This document shows, piece by piece, positions 29,918-38,985 of a stretch of DNA of 64,000 nucleotides. The stretch lies in assembly GCF_000698575.1 (NCBI RefSeq), contig NZ_JFHD01000002.1, forward strand, positions 310,001 through 374,000. Direction: 5' to 3'. The stretch's first letter is position 1, and each line of letters opens with the position of its first letter. The position numbers and the translations under genes are program-made. Source of the DNA: Caballeronia zhejiangensis. Its GTDB lineage: Bacteria; Pseudomonadota; Gammaproteobacteria; Burkholderiales; Burkholderiaceae. Under the pieces are notes generated by a model that saw nothing but the letters and a program-made list of their open reading frames with translations, ran no database searches and had not been told where the DNA came from.

Positions 29918-30811
29918 ATGAAGGTTAAAAAGGCTGCGCTGCTCGTCGCCGCGCTCGGGTTTCTCGCCACCGGCGCATACGCTCAAGACGCCGGCACGCT
30001 GAAGAAAATCAAGGACACGGGCGTGATCTCGCTGGGGCATCGCGAATCGTCCATTCCGTTTTCCTACTATGACGACAAGCAGCAAGTCGTCGGCTACTCG
30101 CATGAGTTCGCGCTGAAGGTCGTGGACGCGGTCAAGCAGAAGCTCGGCATGTCCGACCTGAAGGTGAAGCTCACGCCGATCACTTCGCAGAACCGCATTC
30201 CGCTCGTGCAGAACGGTACCGTCGATATCGAGTGCGGCTCGACGACGAACAACGCCGAGCGTCAGCAGCAAGTTTCCTTCTCGAACACGATCTTCGTGAT
30301 CGGCACGCGCCTCATGACCAAGAAGGATTCGGGCGTGAAGGACTGGGCCGACCTGAAGGGCAAGACCGTCGTGACGACCGCCGGCACCACGTCCGAGCGC
30401 CTGCTTCGCAAGATGAATCAGGACAAGAACATGGGCATGAACATCATCAGCGCGAAGGATCACGGCGAGTCGTTCCTGACGCTGTCGACCGGCCGCGCCG
30501 TCGCGTTCATGATGGACGATGCGCTGCTCGCGGGCGAGCGCGCGAAGTCGAACAACCCGAACGATTTCGTGATCGTCGGTGCGCCGCAATCGCATGAAGC
30601 GTACGGCTGCATGATCCGCAAGAACGATCCGGAGTTCAAGAAGGTCGTCGACGACGCGATCGCCAAGGTCGAAACCTCGGGCGAAGCGGACAAGATCTAC
30701 AAGAAGTGGTTCGAAAGCCCGATTCCGCCGAAGGGTCTCAACCTCAACTTCCCCGAAAGTGAAGACATGAAGGCTCTCTACAAGAGCCCGAATGACAAGG
30801 CAATCGACTAA
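29918..30811 (+). CDS. gltI: Glutamate/aspartate ABC transporter periplasmic binding protein
   Basis: 297 residues. A signal peptide (KKAALLVAALGFLATGAYAQ) is cleaved near residue 22. The mature protein belongs to the family 3 solute-binding proteins (TLKKIKDTGVISLGHRESS; PLVQNGTVDIECGSTTNNAERQ), the pattern of GltI/DEBP. It binds glutamate and aspartate in the periplasm for the GltJKL permease encoded next. A 10-bp hairpin with a T-tract lies between gltI and gltJ. Upstream, ATTCTTTCAGAAT (29855-29867) is a small symmetrical AT-rich site. Confidence 0.95.
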   Translation: MKVKKAALLVAALGFLATGAYAQDAGTLKKIKDTGVISLGHRESSIPFSYYDDKQQVVGYSHEFALKVVDAVKQKLGMSDLKVKLTPITSQNRIPLVQNGTVDIECGSTTNNAERQQQVSFSNTIFVIGTRLMTKKDSGVKDWADLKGKTVVTTAGTTSERLLRKMNQDKNMGMNIISAKDHGESFLTLSTGRAVAFMMDDALLAGERAKSNNPNDFVIVGAPQSHEAYGCMIRKNDPEFKKVVDDAIAKVETSGEADKIYKKWFESPIPPKGLNLNFPESEDMKALYKSPNDKAID

Positions 30812-30833
30812 CCGGTTCGGTAATCGAACAGAC

Positions 30834-30868
30834 GAAACGGAAGGAGCTTGCTTCTTCCGTTTCTTTTT
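30834..30868 (+). terminator. Intercistronic attenuator/terminator between gltI and gltJ
   Basis: A perfect 10-bp stem GAAACGGAAG (30834-30843) / CTTCCGTTTC (30854-30863), a 10-base loop, then TTTTT. It lies inside the likely gltIJKL operon, so it probably lets the binding protein be made in excess over the permease, as in many ABC uptake operons. Confidence 0.75.
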
Positions 30869-30879
30869 GGAGTGAGTCC

Positions 30880-31620
30880 ATGTCTTATCACTGGAACTGG
30901 GGCATCCTGCTGAGTCCGGTTTCGACCGGCGAGCCCACCACCTATCTCGGCTGGCTGATTTCCGGCTTCTGGGTGACGATCACCGTGTCGCTCGCGGCCT
31001 GGGTGATCGCGCTCGTGGTCGGCTCGTTGTTCGGCATCTTGCGCACGGTCCCGAATCGCACGCTGGCGGGCATCGGCACCGTCTACGTCGCGATCTTCCG
31101 CAACATTCCGCTGATCGTGCAGTTCTTCGTCTGGTATCTCGTGATACCGGAATTGCTGCCGCCTTCCATCGGCAACTGGTTCAAGCAACTGCCGCCCACC
31201 GCGCAGTTCTTTTCGTCGTCGATCATCTGTCTCGGGCTTTTCACCGGCGCACGCGTGTGCGAGCAGGTGCGCTCGGGCATCAACGCGCTGCCGCGCGGAC
31301 AGCGCAACGCGGGTCTCGCGATGGGCTTCACGCAATGGCAGACGTATCGCTACGTGCTGATGCCGGTCGCGTACCGCATCATCGTGCCGCCGCTCACGTC
31401 CGAGTTCCTCAACGTGTTCAAGAACTCGGCGGTCGCGTCGACCATCGGTCTGCTGGATCTGTCCGCTCAGGCGCGCCAGCTCGTCGATTACACGGCGCAG
31501 ACGTATGAATCGTTCATCGCGGTGACGATCGCCTACATGCTCATCAACCTCGTCGTGATGCAACTGATGCGCTGGGTCGAGGCGAAGACGCGGTTGCCTG
31601 GCTACATCGGAGGCAAATAA
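30880..31620 (+). CDS. gltJ: Glutamate/aspartate ABC permease GltJ
   Basis: A 246-residue inner-membrane permease of the HisMQ type. Membrane segments are evident at about residues 27-50 and 66-95 and in the C-terminal third. The EAA-like coupling loop with the ATPase is near residues 140-160 ([20 protein letters not shown]). It ends directly before gltK (TAA then ATG, no gap), implying coupled translation. It pairs with GltK to form the channel. Confidence 0.94.
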   Translation: MSYHWNWGILLSPVSTGEPTTYLGWLISGFWVTITVSLAAWVIALVVGSLFGILRTVPNRTLAGIGTVYVAIFRNIPLIVQFFVWYLVIPELLPPSIGNWFKQLPPTAQFFSSSIICLGLFTGARVCEQVRSGINALPRGQRNAGLAMGFTQWQTYRYVLMPVAYRIIVPPLTSEFLNVFKNSAVASTIGLLDLSAQARQLVDYTAQTYESFIAVTIAYMLINLVVMQLMRWVEAKTRLPGYIGGK

Positions 31621-32298
31621 ATGCATCAGTTCAACTGGAGCGGTGTGCTCGCGTCGTGGCCCACGCTGATGACGGGCGCGAAGATCACGCTGCAGATCAC
31701 CGTGCTCGCCATCGTGGTCGGCATCATCTGGGGCACGATTCTCGCGCTGTTCCGCCTTTCGGGCGTGAAGCCGCTGCAATGGTTCGCGAGCGCGTACGTC
31801 ACGCTGTTCCGCTCGATTCCGCTCGTGATGGTGCTGCTGTGGTTCTTCCTGATCGTGCCGCAGCTGTTGCAAAACGTGCTCGGACTGTCGGCCGACATCG
31901 ACATCCGTCTTGCCTCGGCGATGGTCGCGTTCTCGCTCTTCGAAGCCGCGTACTATTCGGAAATCATCCGCGCCGGCATTCAAGCGGTGCCGCGCGGTCA
32001 GGTGAACGCGGCGTTCGCGCTCGGCATGACCTACGGCCAGGCGATGAAGCTCGTCGTGCTGCCGCAGGCCTTCCGCGCGATGGTGCCGCTCTTGCTCACG
32101 CAGGCGATCGTCCTGTTTCAGGATACGTCGCTCGTCTACGTCATCAGTCTCGCGGACTTCTTCCGCACGGCGACGAACATCGGGGATCGAGACGGCACGT
32201 CCGTCGAAATGGTTCTGTTCGCGGGCGCGTGCTATTTCGTGATTTGCGTGGTGGCGTCGGCGCTCGTCAAAAGTCTTCAGAAAAAGGTCGCAAGATGA
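31621..32298 (+). CDS. gltK: Glutamate/aspartate ABC permease GltK
   Basis: A 225-residue partner permease of the HisMQ family. The coupling loop with the ATPase reads [21 protein letters not shown] near residues 122-141. Several hydrophobic helices flank it, including [20 protein letters not shown] at the N-terminus. The stop codon overlaps the gltL start as ATGA, a sign of tight translational coupling in the operon. Confidence 0.94.
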   Translation: MHQFNWSGVLASWPTLMTGAKITLQITVLAIVVGIIWGTILALFRLSGVKPLQWFASAYVTLFRSIPLVMVLLWFFLIVPQLLQNVLGLSADIDIRLASAMVAFSLFEAAYYSEIIRAGIQAVPRGQVNAAFALGMTYGQAMKLVVLPQAFRAMVPLLLTQAIVLFQDTSLVYVISLADFFRTATNIGDRDGTSVEMVLFAGACYFVICVVASALVKSLQKKVAR

Positions 32299-33020
32299 TC
32301 TCTATCAAGAATGTTTCCAAGTGGTACGGGCAGTTCCAGGTGCTCACCGACTGCACGACCGAAGTGAAGAAGGGCGAGGTCGTCGTGGTGTGCGGCCCGT
32401 CGGGTTCGGGCAAGTCGACGCTCATCAAGACCGTGAACGGCCTGGAGCCGTTCCAGAAGGGCGAAATCACGATCAACGGCCAGTCGCTGACGGACAAGAA
32501 GACGAATCTGTCGAAGCTGCGTTCGAAGGTCGGCATGGTGTTCCAGCACTTCGAGCTGTTTCCGCATCTGACGATCACGCAGAACCTGACGCTCGCGCAG
32601 ATCAAGGTGCTCGGCCGTTCGAGCGACGAAGCCACGCAGAAGGGCATGAAGCTGCTGGATCGCGTCGGCCTGCGCGCGCATGCGGACAAGTTTCCGGGCC
32701 AGTTGTCCGGCGGTCAGCAGCAGCGCGTGGCGATTGCGCGCGCGCTGTCGATGGACCCGATCGCGATGCTCTTCGACGAGCCGACGTCCGCGCTCGATCC
32801 GGAGATGATCAACGAAGTGCTCGACGTGATGGTCGAACTCGCGCAGGAAGGCATGACCATGATGTGCGTGACGCACGAAATGGGCTTTGCGAAGAAGGTG
32901 GCGAATCGCGTGATCTTCATGGATCGCGGGCTCATCGTCGAGGACGATCAGAAGGAAGCGTTCTTCGCGAATCCGAAGTCGGATCGTGCGAAGGATTTCC
33001 TCGCGAAGATCCTGCACTGA
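32295..33020 (+). CDS. gltL: Glutamate/aspartate ABC transporter ATPase GltL
   Basis: 241 residues. Walker [10 protein letters not shown] near residue 35, Q-loop [11 protein letters not shown], signature LSGGQQQR near 137 and Walker [15 protein letters not shown] near 157, with the switch histidine in VTHEMGF. It powers GltJK. The ATG at 32295 overlaps the gltK stop; the frame is open far upstream but that is antisense or overlapping sequence. A strong terminator follows. Confidence 0.95.
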   Translation: MISIKNVSKWYGQFQVLTDCTTEVKKGEVVVVCGPSGSGKSTLIKTVNGLEPFQKGEITINGQSLTDKKTNLSKLRSKVGMVFQHFELFPHLTITQNLTLAQIKVLGRSSDEATQKGMKLLDRVGLRAHADKFPGQLSGGQQQRVAIARALSMDPIAMLFDEPTSALDPEMINEVLDVMVELAQEGMTMMCVTHEMGFAKKVANRVIFMDRGLIVEDDQKEAFFANPKSDRAKDFLAKILH

Positions 33021-33038
33021 GTCTCGGCTCGGCAAAGC

Positions 33039-33072
33039 AAAACGGCGCTTCCGAAAAGAAGCGCCGTTTTTT
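33039..33072 (+). terminator. Rho-independent terminator after gltL
   Basis: A perfect 12-bp stem AAAACGGCGCTT (33039-33050) / AAGCGCCGTTTT (33059-33070) with an 8-base loop and T-tract. It abuts the stop of the opposing amidotransferase gene and may act in both directions. Confidence 0.92.
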
Positions 33073-33973
33073 ATTCGATCCCGAGTTCCGATTCCATCGC
33101 CGCTGTCGTCCGTATCTCGTCGATCTTCAGCGCGGATCCGATGCACGCCTTCGCGAGCGGCTCGGCCGCTTTCCTCGCCACTTCCTCCGGCACCGGAATA
33201 TTCGTCGCGCGGGCGAGATCGCCGCACTGGAACATCGCGAGATCGCCGGGGGCGAAGCGCGTCCAGATTTCGTTGTCGGTGAGCGGCGACGTCGCGATCA
33301 CGGCGACGCGGTCTTCCGGCGTCGTGTACTTGGCGAAATCGATCGACATGTCGGCATCGATCAGATGCGCGGTCGAGAACGGCCAGCTACGCACCAGGTA
33401 GTACAAATGCGTCGAGCAGTGCGAGAAGAGCGCCTGCCCGTTCGACATCAGAAAGTTGAAGACGCCGTATTGCGTGATGTCGCGGGTAAGTTCGGCGAGC
33501 GCGTCGAACAGTTCGTCGAGCGGCGGCTGCGAGCACGGAAACGCGCGCCGCAAGCCTTGCAGCAGCGCGCAGAAGGCAAGCTCGCTGTCCGTCGTGCCGA
33601 CCGGCTGATATACGCCGGTGAGTTCGGGTGCGTGGCCTTTGAGGTCGCCGTTGTGCGCGAAGATCCAGTGCCGGCCCCACAGTTCGCGCATGAACGGATG
33701 GCAGTTCTCGAGCAGGATATGCCCCTGCGTCGCCTTGCGGATATGCGCGATCGTGTTCTTCGACTTGATCGGATAGCGCTTCACCATGTCCGCGAGCGGC
33801 GAACTGGCGGACGACTGATGATCGATGAAAAGCCGGCAGGCCTTGTCCTCGAAAAACGCGATGCCCCAGCCGTCGGCATGATGATCGGTGACGCCGCCGC
33901 GCGCCGCGAAACCGGTGAACGAGAACGTCACGTCGGTCGGTTCGGCGCAGTTCATTCCGAGAAGTTGGCACAT
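33071..33973 (-). CDS. Class II glutamine amidotransferase (YafJ-like)
   Basis: 300 residues. After removal of Met1, Cys2 would be the N-terminal nucleophile of the Ntn-type glutaminase ([12 protein letters not shown]). [10 protein letters not shown], the NHPF-like [11 protein letters not shown] and FAHNGDL complete the glutaminase site. Unlike GlmS or PurF there is no synthase domain, so the acceptor of the ammonia is unknown; E. coli YafJ has the same form. The gene is divergent from pyrC, about 180 bases away. Confidence 0.9.
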   Translation of the reverse strand: MCQLLGMNCAEPTDVTFSFTGFAARGGVTDHHADGWGIAFFEDKACRLFIDHQSSASSPLADMVKRYPIKSKNTIAHIRKATQGHILLENCHPFMRELWGRHWIFAHNGDLKGHAPELTGVYQPVGTTDSELAFCALLQGLRRAFPCSQPPLDELFDALAELTRDITQYGVFNFLMSNGQALFSHCSTHLYYLVRSWPFSTAHLIDADMSIDFAKYTTPEDRVAVIATSPLTDNEIWTRFAPGDLAMFQCGDLARATNIPVPEEVARKAAEPLAKACIGSALKIDEIRTTAAMESELGIE

Positions 33974-34153
33974 GATGCTGAGGCGGTCGGTTTTTGGCCT
34001 GTTGTTACAATACGTCCGACAAGCATATCACCGAGACCGAATCGAAAAAAACGCGCAAACGCTCGTCGATGCGCGCGTTGTGGAAATTCCACGGCGATTT
34101 TTTCCGGTCCTTGCGTGGACTTGCGCCATTCCAACGTTCCCCGTCATCTCGCC

Positions 34154-35218
34154 ATGTCCGCTACTTCATCCTCGCCCAATTCGCTCACGATCGCGCGTCC
34201 CGACGACTGGCATCTGCACGTGCGCGACGGCGCGACGCTCGCGGCCGTCCTGCCGCACACGGCGCGCCAGTTCGGCCGCGCAATCATCATGCCGAATCTG
34301 AAGCCGCCCGTGACGACGACGGAAATGGCCGCGGCCTATCGCGAGCGCATTCTGGCGGCGCTTCCGAAGGGCGCGCGCTTCGAGCCGTTGATGACGCTCT
34401 ATCTCACCGACAACACGCCGCCCGACGAAATCCGCCGCGCGAAGGAAAGCGGCTTCGTGCATGGCGTGAAGCTGTATCCGGCGGGCGCGACGACCAATTC
34501 CGACGCAGGCGTGACGGATCTGCTCGGCAAATGTGCGAAAACGCTCGAAGCGATGCAGGAAGTCGGCATGCCCTTGCTGACTCACGGCGAAGTGACCGAT
34601 AGCGACATCGACGTGTTCGATCGCGAGAAAGTGTTCATCGACCGCGTGATGACGCCGCTGCGCCGCGATTTTCCCGCGCTTAAAGTCGTGTTCGAGCACA
34701 TCACGACGAAGGACGCCGCCGATTACGTGCGCGACGCGGACGGCGAGATCGGCGCGACGATCACCGCGCATCACCTGCTGTACAACCGCAACATCATGCT
34801 GGTCGGCGGCATGCGTCCGCATTACTACTGCCTGCCGGTGCTGAAGCGCGAGACGCATCGCGTGGCGCTCGTCGAAGCGGCGACGTCGGGCAATCCGCGC
34901 TTTTTCCTCGGCACGGACAGCGCGCCGCATCCGAAGGGCTTGAAGGAGCACGCGTGCGGTTGCGCGGGTTGCTACACGGCGCTGCACGCGCTCGAACTCT
35001 ATGCGGAAACCTTCGACAAAGCCGGCGCGCTCGACAAGCTCGAAGGCTTCGCGAGCTTCCACGGCGCGGACTTCTACGGTCTGCCGCGCAGCAAGGAATC
35101 GGTGACGATCGAGCGCGGTACGTGGACGTTGCCCGCCGAATTCACCGCCGGCGATTCGACCGTCGTGCCGCTGCGTGGCGGCGAATCGATCGGCTGGCGT
35201 TTCGTGGACGCGCAGTAA
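34154..35218 (+). CDS. pyrC: Dihydroorotase PyrC
   Basis: A 354-residue type II dihydroorotase, the third step of pyrimidine synthesis. Metal ligands are visible in [10 protein letters not shown] (about residues 17-26), the carboxylated lysine in [20 protein letters not shown] (near 98-117), [15 protein letters not shown] and [10 protein letters not shown]. The ATG at 34154 gives the family N-terminus ([11 protein letters not shown]); the frame is open far upstream only because of antisense composition. The DUF3025 gene follows closely, then rnpB. Confidence 0.96.
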   Translation: MSATSSSPNSLTIARPDDWHLHVRDGATLAAVLPHTARQFGRAIIMPNLKPPVTTTEMAAAYRERILAALPKGARFEPLMTLYLTDNTPPDEIRRAKESGFVHGVKLYPAGATTNSDAGVTDLLGKCAKTLEAMQEVGMPLLTHGEVTDSDIDVFDREKVFIDRVMTPLRRDFPALKVVFEHITTKDAADYVRDADGEIGATITAHHLLYNRNIMLVGGMRPHYYCLPVLKRETHRVALVEAATSGNPRFFLGTDSAPHPKGLKEHACGCAGCYTALHALELYAETFDKAGALDKLEGFASFHGADFYGLPRSKESVTIERGTWTLPAEFTAGDSTVVPLRGGESIGWRFVDAQ

Positions 35219-35228
35219 GCACGCCGAC

Positions 35229-36041
35229 GTGAGCGCGGGTTTCGCCGATATCGACTGGGCGCGGCCTTGGCTCGCGTCCATCGAAGCGCGCGGCAGGCGC
35301 TGGCAGACGGCGGCGCTCGCGGGTTACGACAACTATCTCGCGACATTGAACGACGACGCCACGGCCGCCGCGCAGGTCACGGGCCGCGGCAAGCCGCTTG
35401 CATTCATCGCGCAGGAAGCGCTGCCTTCGGGTGCGTCGTACGAAGGTCACATCGCGCAGACCGGCTGCGTGCCGACGCGCCACAATCTCCACGATTTCTT
35501 CAACGCCTCGATGTGGTTCGCGTATCCGCGCATCAAGGCGGCGCTCAACGCGCGGCAGGCCGAGCAGATCGATACGCTCGGCATCGGACCGACGCGCGGC
35601 GGCGTGCGCGACGCGCTCACGCTCTTCGATGAAAACGCGGTGTTCTTCGCCTGCGCCGATGCATCGCTTGGACGCGCGCTGCGCGGTTTCGGCTGGCGCA
35701 CGCTCTTCGTCGGCGAGCGCGCGGCGTGGGGCACGCGCTGCGAGGCGCGCATTTTCGGGCACGCGTTGCTGGAAAAGCTCGTCGCGCCGTACAAGGCGTG
35801 TACGGGGCACGCGTGGATCGTCGATGTTCCCGCCGACTATTTTTCGCTCGACGATGCCGCGCGCCGCGCGTTCATCGACGGATGCGTGTCCGAACGGCTG
35901 AACGCCGCGCCGATCGACAGCCGCGCGTTCGCGCCGCTGCCGGTGCTGGGCGTGCCGGGCTGGTGGGACGCGAATGCATCGCCCGATTTCTACGACGACG
36001 TTTCCGTCTTTCGACCGGGCCGCCGATCGCGCGGATGCTAA
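35229..36041 (+). CDS. DUF3025 domain-containing protein
   Basis: 270 residues if the GTG at 35229 is the start (VSAGFADIDWARPWLASIE); an ATG at 35175 inside pyrC is the alternative. The sequence shows NLHDFFNASMWFAYPRIKAALN and LTLFDENAVFF, which I recognise as the DUF3025 pattern, a family of unknown function. No signal peptide or membrane helix is visible. Ten bases separate it from pyrC, so co-transcription is probable. Its stop codon TAA forms the first bases of the rnpB -10 element (TAAAAT). Confidence 0.8.
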   Translation: MSAGFADIDWARPWLASIEARGRRWQTAALAGYDNYLATLNDDATAAAQVTGRGKPLAFIAQEALPSGASYEGHIAQTGCVPTRHNLHDFFNASMWFAYPRIKAALNARQAEQIDTLGIGPTRGGVRDALTLFDENAVFFACADASLGRALRGFGWRTLFVGERAAWGTRCEARIFGHALLEKLVAPYKACTGHAWIVDVPADYFSLDDAARRAFIDGCVSERLNAAPIDSRAFAPLPVLGVPGWWDANASPDFYDDVSVFRPGRRSRGC

Positions 36042-36044
36042 AAT
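36039..36044 (+). promoter_or_regulatory. Candidate -10 (TAAAAT) of rnpB overlapping the DUF3025 stop
   Basis: TAAAAT lies 10 bases before the predicted RNase P RNA 5' end. No clear -35 hexamer at 16-18 bases is visible. Confidence 0.45.
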
Positions 36045-36054
36045 GACGAGTTGC

Positions 36055-36463
<409 letters not shown>

Positions 36464-36480
36464 GTCGTCATTCAAAAGAG

Positions 36481-36520
36481 AAGAGCCGGCGTCTCGCGAC
36501 GTCGGCTCTTTTCGTTTTTG
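36481..36520 (+). terminator. Terminator after rnpB, facing osmC
   Basis: A 13-bp stem AAGAGCCGGCGTC (36481-36493) / GACGTCGGCTCTT (36498-36510) with a TCGC loop and one G-T wobble, then T-rich sequence. It lies between the convergent rnpB and OsmC genes, and its A-rich left side could give a T-tract for the opposite direction too. Confidence 0.88.
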
Positions 36521-36533
36521 CTTCCGATGAAAC

Positions 36534-36956
36534 TTACGCTTCGACGATCTCGAACGAATGCGTCAGCTCCGCCGATTTCGCCAGCATGATCGACGCCGAG
36601 CAATATTTGTCGTGCGACAGGTTGATCGCGCGCTCGACGGTCGCCGGGTTCAGGTTCTTGCCCGTCACGGTGAAGTGAAAGTGGATCTTCGTGAAGACTT
36701 TCGGGTCTTCGCTCGCGCGGTCGGCCTTCAGCGTGACCGAGCAGCCCTGGATTTCCTGACGGCTCTTTTTCAGGATCATCACGACGTCGTAGGCGGTGCA
36801 TCCGCCGGTGCCGAGCAGCACCATTTCCATCGGGCGCGGCGCGAGATTGCGGCCGCCGCCTTCCGGTGCGCCGTCCATGTTTACGAGATGGCCGCTTCCC
36901 GTTTCGGCGGCGAAGGCCATGCCGTCTTGTCCCATCCAGCTAACTTTGCATTCCAT
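36534..36956 (-). CDS. OsmC family protein (YhfA-like)
   Basis: 140 residues. The two redox cysteines of the OsmC/Ohr fold are present in GTGGCTAYDV (near residue 50) and DKYCSASI (near 120). The N-terminus MECKVSWMGQDGMAFAAETGSG resembles E. coli YhfA rather than the organic-hydroperoxide reductase Ohr. The start at 36956 was preferred to an upstream in-frame ATG at 37043 because it matches the family. A TACAAT -10-like element lies on the same strand just upstream. The in vivo substrate is not known. Confidence 0.9.
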   Translation of the reverse strand: MECKVSWMGQDGMAFAAETGSGHLVNMDGAPEGGGRNLAPRPMEMVLLGTGGCTAYDVVMILKKSRQEIQGCSVTLKADRASEDPKVFTKIHFHFTVTGKNLNPATVERAINLSHDKYCSASIMLAKSAELTHSFEIVEA

Positions 36957-37043
36957 GCTCAGGCTCCAGCTGTTCAGCGCGTCGTTACAGAGGCTACATT
37001 GTAGCGGTTCGGAATTTTTCCACCGGTCGCTGCTTACGAGCAT

Positions 37044-37262
37044 CTACCGGTTGACGAAGCGTAAATCGGCGCGGCGATTCTGATGCCGGCCGTGAGCGCG
37101 CCAGTCGAGGACGGGCTCTAAAGGCTCATCGCGACGGCGTCCAGGCAGCCGCGGCCCGTAAGCATCTGAAAATAAAGGGCTTTCGGGGGACATGTCCATT
37201 GTGCTCAGATTCCAGATTATGGAATCATCTTCCACGATGCAAATCTTCTTGCTTTGCAGCAT
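37044..37262 (-). CDS. Possible small protein of 72 residues, uncertain
   Basis: An open frame starting MLQSKKICIVEDDSII, superficially like the first strand of a response-regulator receiver domain, and ending HGRHQNRRADLRFVNR, superficially like the last helix and strand of an OmpA-like domain. It has neither complete domain. The terminal third has high GC at third positions, which fits coding. A purine-rich GGAGG run lies upstream but too far (more than 20 bases) for a normal ribosome site. It could be a genuine small gene, a decayed fragment or chance; I lean to the latter two. Confidence 0.25.
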   Translation of the reverse strand: MLQSKKICIVEDDSIIWNLSTMDMSPESPLFSDAYGPRLPGRRRDEPLEPVLDWRAHGRHQNRRADLRFVNR

Positions 37263-37277
37263 GACCGTGCCTATACT
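37249..37277 (+). promoter_or_regulatory. Candidate sigma-70 promoter of a small RNA
   Basis: TTGCTT (37249-37254), a 17-base spacer and TATACT (37272-37277). The -10 matches consensus at five of six positions, the -35 only at TTG. Confidence 0.5.
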
Positions 37278-37284
37278 CGTTTCT

Positions 37285-37344
37285 GTCTCCTCCACCTCCT
37301 CCTTTGGTGGATTAAGCCCGAGCCAAGCTGCTCGGGCTTTTTTT
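37285..37344 (+). ncRNA. Candidate anti-Shine-Dalgarno small RNA, about 60 nt
   Basis: Bounded by a promoter-like pair (37249-37277) and an intrinsic terminator (37314-37344). Hairpin 1 has a 6-bp stem TCCACC (37291-37296) / GGTGGA (37306-37311) whose 9-base loop TCCTCCTTT holds CCTCC, complementary to ribosome-binding sites. Hairpin 2 is the terminator. Loops bearing CCUCC are known from the alphaproteobacterial cuckoo/CcsR RNAs; the likeness is structural only. It lies immediately before the rplM promoter and on the same strand. Transcription start is inferred from the -10 distance. Confidence 0.45.
37314..37344 (+). terminator. Rho-independent terminator upstream of rplM promoter
   Basis: A perfect 10-bp stem AAGCCCGAGC (37314-37323) / GCTCGGGCTT (37330-37339), loop CAAGCT, seven T residues. 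No annotated gene precedes it on this strand, which is the main reason to propose a small RNA here. Confidence 0.92.
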
Positions 37345-37371
37345 CGTCCTCGCGCCTGTCGAAGCATTCTT

Positions 37372-37401
37372 TTGACGCGGCGACCAAATTCCCTTTATAA
37401 T
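37372..37401 (+). promoter_or_regulatory. Strong promoter of rplM-rpsI
   Basis: TTGACG (37372-37377), 18-base spacer, TATAAT (37396-37401): eleven of twelve consensus positions. Transcription would start near 37408, leaving a leader of about 130 bases before rplM. The leader contains a small hairpin-forming segment (AGGCTTGTGAGAGCCT, 37435-37450) and may be the site of L13 autoregulation, by analogy with E. coli. Confidence 0.85.
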
Positions 37402-37539
37402 TCAAAGTTCTCTTCGCCACACGCCCGCGGAGAGAGGCTTGTGAGAGCCTGCACGCGCCCGGTTTCGACCTGAGCGCACTCATATAAGCAGGGCCGAACA
37501 AGACACAGTTCAAGGGCAGATCAATTTTTTGGATCGATC

Positions 37540-37968
37540 ATGAAGACGTTTTCCGCAAAAGCCGAAGAGGTGACGCGCGAATGGTACGTGATTGACGCGA
37601 CGGATAAGGTTCTCGGCCGTGTCGCCAGCGAAGTGGCACGCCGTCTTCGCGGCAAGCACAAGCCTGAATTCACTCCGCACGTCGACACCGGTGATTTCAT
37701 CATCGTCGTCAATGCCGGCAAGTTGAAGGTCACCGGCAACAAGACCACGGACAAGAAGTACTATCGTCACTCGGGCTACCCGGGCGGCATCTACGAAACG
37801 ACGTTCGGCAAGATGCAAGAGCGTTTCCCGGGCCGCGCGCTCGAGAAGGCTGTCAAGGGCATGCTTCCGAAGGGTCCGCTCGGCTACGCGATGATCAAGA
37901 AGCTGAAGGTCTACGCCGAAGCAACGCATCCGCATACGGCTCAACAGCCTAAAGCGCTCGAGATCTAA
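37540..37968 (+). CDS. rplM: 50S ribosomal protein L13
   Basis: 142 residues, the normal length. Begins [20 protein letters not shown], with [19 protein letters not shown] and the C-terminal [20 protein letters not shown], all typical of L13. It is an early-assembly 23S rRNA-binding protein. It forms the conserved rplM-rpsI pair, with 11 bases to rpsI. Transcribed from the strong promoter at 37372-37401. Confidence 0.98.
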   Translation: MKTFSAKAEEVTREWYVIDATDKVLGRVASEVARRLRGKHKPEFTPHVDTGDFIIVVNAGKLKVTGNKTTDKKYYRHSGYPGGIYETTFGKMQERFPGRALEKAVKGMLPKGPLGYAMIKKLKVYAEATHPHTAQQPKALEI

Positions 37969-37979
37969 GGGGAGCCCAC

Positions 37980-38372
37980 ATGATCGGTAACTGGAACTAC
38001 GGTACGGGCCGCCGCAAGAGCGCCGTCGCTCGTGTCTTCATCAAGTCGGGCAAGGGCGAAATCATCGTCAATGGCAAGCCCATCGCCGACTACTTCTCGC
38101 GTGAAACGTCGCTGATGATCGTGCGCCAGCCGCTCGAACTCACGAACCACGCCACCACGTTCGACATCAAGGTCAACGTGAACGGCGGCGGTGAGACGGG
38201 TCAAGCCGGTGCGGTTCGCCACGGCATCACCCGCGCGCTGATGGACTACGACGCTACGCTCAAGTCGCAACTGTCGAACGCAGGCTTCGTCACGCGTGAC
38301 GCGCGTGAAGTGGAACGTAAGAAGGTCGGTTTCCACAAGGCACGCCGCCGCAAGCAGTTCTCGAAGCGTTAA
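37980..38372 (+). CDS. rpsI: 30S ribosomal protein S9
   Basis: 130 residues. Starts [20 protein letters not shown] and ends RRKQFSKR, the conserved C-terminal tail that reaches the P-site tRNA on the small subunit. [19 protein letters not shown] is the family core. AGGGGAGCCC forms the ribosome site. Co-transcribed with rplM and followed by a terminator. Confidence 0.98.
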   Translation: MIGNWNYGTGRRKSAVARVFIKSGKGEIIVNGKPIADYFSRETSLMIVRQPLELTNHATTFDIKVNVNGGGETGQAGAVRHGITRALMDYDATLKSQLSNAGFVTRDAREVERKKVGFHKARRRKQFSKR

Positions 38373-38406
38373 GCGCTTCTTGCCGGACGGGTTCCGGCGA
38401 AGCTGC

Positions 38407-38445
38407 AAAAGCCGCCCGCACGCCCTGTGCAGGCGGCTTTTTTCG
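38407..38445 (+). terminator. Rho-independent terminator after rpsI
   Basis: A 14-bp stem AAAAGCCGCCCGCA (38407-38420) / TGCAGGCGGCTTTT (38428-38441) with one non-Watson-Crick pair, 7-base loop and six T residues. Confidence 0.92.
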
Positions 38446-38567
38446 TTTTGGCGCGTTTGGGCTGGACCATGTCGAATTTTCATATAGCCCATTGATTCCA
38501 TGGACATTCGGCACGATATTGAGATCAGCCCTACAATAGCGGCTAGAAGCTTAATTGGAGAATTCGA

Positions 38568-38933
38568 ATGAGCGCTGTCAGCGACACCCCCACGACCGAA
38601 ATGCCGATGCCGTTCGTCTTCACCGACGCGGCCGCGGAAAAGGTCAAGTCATTGATCGATGAAGAAGGCAATCCGGATCTGAAGCTGCGCGTGTTCGTGC
38701 AAGGCGGCGGCTGCTCGGGTTTCCAGTACGGTTTCACGTTCGACGAAGAAGTGAACGAAGACGACACTGTCATGGACAAGGCTGGCGTGCAGTTGCTCGT
38801 CGATTCGATGAGCTATCAGTATCTCGTCGGCGCGGAGATCGACTATAAGGACGACATCAACGGCGCCCAGTTCGTCATCAAGAATCCGAACGCCACGACG
38901 ACTTGCGGTTGCGGTTCGTCGTTCTCGGTCTAA
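38568..38933 (+). CDS. erpA: Iron-sulfur cluster insertion protein ErpA
   Basis: A 121-residue A-type carrier. The three cluster cysteines are Cys49 in [11 protein letters not shown] and Cys113/Cys115 in [11 protein letters not shown]. It delivers 2Fe-2S or 4Fe-4S clusters to apo-enzymes, including those of respiratory and isoprenoid pathways. A TACAAT -10-like element lies about 35 bases upstream. It ends before a bidirectional terminator shared with anmK. Confidence 0.97.
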   Translation: MSAVSDTPTTEMPMPFVFTDAAAEKVKSLIDEEGNPDLKLRVFVQGGGCSGFQYGFTFDEEVNEDDTVMDKAGVQLLVDSMSYQYLVGAEIDYKDDINGAQFVIKNPNATTTCGCGSSFSV

Positions 38934-38955
38934 GCGTGCATTTCTGAGGCTGAAG

Positions 38956-38984
38956 AAAACGGAGCCTCAGCGGCTCCGTTTTTT
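38956..38984. terminator. Terminator between convergent erpA and anmK
   Basis: A perfect 11-bp stem AAAACGGAGCC (38956-38966) / GGCTCCGTTTT (38972-38982), loop TCAGC. T-tracts occur on both strands (TTTTTT and TTTTC), so it can serve both genes. Confidence 0.92.
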
Positions 38985-38985
38985 G

